Shown here: one piece after another, positions 62,325-64,000 of the stretch | Layout: each line of letters starts with the position of its first letter | How positions within the stretch are numbered: the stretch's first letter is position 1 | Program-made: the position numbers and the translations under genes | Assembly (NCBI GenBank): GCA_963793845.1 | Contig: CAWCBG010000004.1 | Coordinates: 62,001-126,000, forward strand | From: CAWCBG01 sp963793845 | GTDB lineage: Bacteria > Acidobacteriota > Terriglobia > Terriglobales > Acidobacteriaceae | Reading direction: 5' to 3' | DNA length: 64,000 nucleotides | The notes under the pieces: generated by a model | Seen by the model: only the letters and a program-made list of their open reading frames with translations | Told to the model about the DNA's origin: nothing | Database searches by the model: none

Positions 62325-64000
62325 TCACTTGCCCGGTTTCGTCCACTCATCAACCCAATCATTCACGGTCTGGTACCACAGCCGGCTATTCTGCGGCTTC
62401 AGAACCCAGTGGCCCTCATCGGGGAAGTACAGCATCTTCGAGGGAATGCCCAGGCGTTGCACGGTCGTGAACAGCTGAAAGCCCTCTGACACATCGAGGC
62501 GGTAGTCTAGCTGCCCATGGACGACGAGAATCGGCGTCTTGAAGTTCGTGGCGGACAGATGTGGCGACCACTTGCGATACAACTCGCGATTCGTCCAGGG
62601 CGTGCCCTTGAACTCCCACTCGTTAAACCACAGTTCCTCTGTCGTGCCGTAAGCGGACTCGGTGTTGAACATGCCATCGTGCGAGACCAGGCATTTGAAG
62701 CGCGCCGTATGACCTTCAATCCAGTTGATGGCGTATCCGCCATAGCTGGCGCCCAGAGCGCACTCACGGTCCTTGTCAACATAGGGATAGGTCTTCTCCG
62801 CATAATCGAGGCCGAGCATAAGGTCTTCGAACGGCGGGCCCCCCCAGTTGCCATTGATGGCGTCGATGAACTTCTGCCCGTATCCGGTTGAGCCGTGGAA
62901 GTTGACCATCACGATAACGTAGCCATTGGCTGCGAACAGCTCAGGATTCCAGCGAAACGACCAGTCATCACCCCATGCGCCCTGCGGTCCCCCGTGGATG
63001 AGGTACTTCACGGGGTATCGTTTGCTCGCATCGAAGTTCGGCGGCTTTACTACAAAGCCTTGCACCTTCTCCTTGTCAGCGCCCTCGAACCAGAACGACT
63101 CGATGGGCTGCATCTCGACCTGCGACAGAACGTCGTCGTTCATCTTCGTTACCGGCTGAGCTTTTGCGAGCAGGCAGTCCTGAATTGAATATGCATGCTC
63201 CGGCACGGCCATGCGGCACTGCGGATAAGCCAGCGGCGCGGCGTAGATCTCATTCGGTGCTGCGATGGACATACGGTCGAAAACCAGGGTTTTCCCGTCA
63301 GGCGTCGGCGTCGGACTGTCGTTGTAGCCGGTGAGAACTTCCATCGGCCACGGATTCTGCTGCTCGATCTTGATGGCGTAGATCGGATTCTGCCCTTCGT
63401 TGCCGGCAGTAAAGTAAATGGCCTTCGAATCCGGGGCCCATGCCACCGAGTCCACCCAGCGATCGAAATTCGGCGTCAGGTCGGTGATCTTGCCGGTCGC
63501 GCGATCGTACAGCATCAAGCGGAAGCGGTCGCTCTCATAGCCTCCGCGAAACTGTGAGCGATACGCGATGTATTTACCGTCGGGCGAATACATCGGAGTC
63601 CCATCGCTGCCCGGGTTGGTCGTAATCTTCTTCGGCGCGCCGCCCGCAGTGGGCACGATGAAAACATCTGTGTTGGTGCTGGTAGCCTCGACTTCGTCGA
63701 GGTTGCTGGCATAGGCAATTTCTTTGCTGTCGGGCGAGAACGAGTACTGGTCCTGGCCACCTAAGCTGAAGGGCGGTACATCGTGATCGCCCGGCGTAAG
63801 ATCGCGCGCCACTCCGCCCTCCGCTGAGACGATGAACAGATGACTGCGCTTGCCGGTCGCATAAGCATTCCAATGGCGGTACATCAGATGGGTAAAGATT
63901 TTCGCCTTCACCTTCGACTTCGCGACTTCCTCATCACGCTGCTTGTTGCAGGCGTCGTCCTTGCAGTCAGGCCAGACCGCCGACACAAACAGAATGCTCG
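62325..64000 (-). CDS. S9C-type peptidase (dipeptidyl/acylaminoacyl-peptidase), 5' end outside window
   Basis: Serine peptidase with an N-terminal beta-propeller (repeats QYSFSPDSKEIAYASN, PMYSPDGKYIAYRSQ, AWAPDSKAIYFTAG) and a C-terminal alpha/beta-hydrolase domain. The catalytic triad is Ser in GASYGGYAINW, Asp in VHGQLDYRLDVSEG and His in FPDEGHWVL. The oxyanion region YLIHGGPQGAWGDDW is present. The reading frame stays open to position 64000 (a GTG at 63986 is internal, preceded by ILF), so the N-terminus and any signal peptide are missing. Probably periplasmic, degrading peptides, like the prolyl oligopeptidase earlier in the window. Confidence 0.92.
   Translation of the reverse strand, partial: SILFVSAVWPDCKDDACNKQRDEEVAKSKVKAKIFTHLMYRHWNAYATGKRSHLFIVSAEGGVARDLTPGDHDVPPFSLGGQDQYSFSPDSKEIAYASNLDEVEATSTNTDVFIVPTAGGAPKKITTNPGSDGTPMYSPDGKYIAYRSQFRGGYESDRFRLMLYDRATGKITDLTPNFDRWVDSVAWAPDSKAIYFTAGNEGQNPIYAIKIEQQNPWPMEVLTGYNDSPTPTPDGKTLVFDRMSIAAPNEIYAAPLAYPQCRMAVPEHAYSIQDCLLAKAQPVTKMNDDVLSQVEMQPIESFWFEGADKEKVQGFVVKPPNFDASKRYPVKYLIHGGPQGAWGDDWSFRWNPELFAANGYVIVMVNFHGSTGYGQKFIDAINGNWGGPPFEDLMLGLDYAEKTYPYVDKDRECALGASYGGYAINWIEGHTARFKCLVSHDGMFNTESAYGTTEELWFNEWEFKGTPWTNRELYRKWSPHLSATNFKTPILVVHGQLDYRLDVSEGFQLFTTVQRLGIPSKMLYFPDEGHWVLKPQNSRLWYQTVNDWVDEWTKPGK

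Noticed and set aside
1..64000. CRISPR arrays, rRNA or tRNA genes, phage genes
   Set aside because: No regularly spaced direct repeats, no rRNA conserved segments, no complete tRNA cloverleaf and no phage structural genes were seen.

Overview
The window looks like a chromosomal segment of an Acidobacteriota bacterium (Koribacter/Terriglobia-like). I infer this from protein style and neighbourhood types, not from a marker search. The DNA is GC-rich and genes run on both strands in short operons. Features typical of the phylum include secreted S9 peptidases and amidohydrolases, an RND pump, DUF481 and DUF4105 proteins, a cytochrome bc-aa3 cluster, a PEP-CTERM protein beside polysaccharide genes, and many small dispersed intergenic repeats. 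There are no rRNA or tRNA genes and no CRISPR arrays.

Layout: 1-3.7 kb (minus) is a sugar-phosphate block, tal-pgi-gnd, divergent from a hexose-6-phosphate mutarotase. 4.8-12.1 kb (minus) holds a ClC chloride channel and a tripartite RND efflux operon. 12.5-21.05 kb (plus) is a compact respiratory operon: coxB, coxA, coxC, a membrane protein, a dihaem cytochrome c, Rieske, a cytochrome b-c fusion, and a CtaG-type fusion. 21.06-23.2 kb is a decayed IS66 element. 23.3-28.2 kb has a membrane orphan, a repeat-rich gap and three envelope genes. 28.3-37.9 kb carries a putative small RNA, a TPR protein, a prolyl oligopeptidase, an amidohydrolase, thymidine phosphorylase, a SAM-hydrolase-type enzyme, a Phd/VapC toxin-antitoxin pair and an endonuclease III relative. 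38-41.6 kb is an NtrY/NtrX-like two-component pair. 41.7-46 kb (minus) is phoH-ybeY-corC-era, followed by rpsT. 46.7-50.2 kb has two tandem secreted kelch paralogues. 50.5-53.9 kb holds a second putative RNA, a NUDIX hydrolase, and an ECF sigma/anti-sigma/DUF3106 unit. 54-61 kb is a surface-polysaccharide export and assembly cluster, followed by a PEP-CTERM gene with a sigma-54-type promoter. The window ends inside an S9 peptidase.

Two points stand out. First, two gene-free stretches (28.34-28.55 kb minus and 50.56-50.78 kb plus) look like independent structured RNA genes ending in intrinsic terminators. The second starts with a 17-nt segment that matches, apart from one extra T, the complement of the 16S rRNA 3' tail. 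Second, five otherwise sound genes (pgi, mutarotase, prolyl oligopeptidase, thymidine phosphorylase, ybeY) and the IS66 transposase are broken by single-base indels. Eight of these nine indels are +1, mostly in short homopolymers, which suggests base-calling error for the housekeeping genes.
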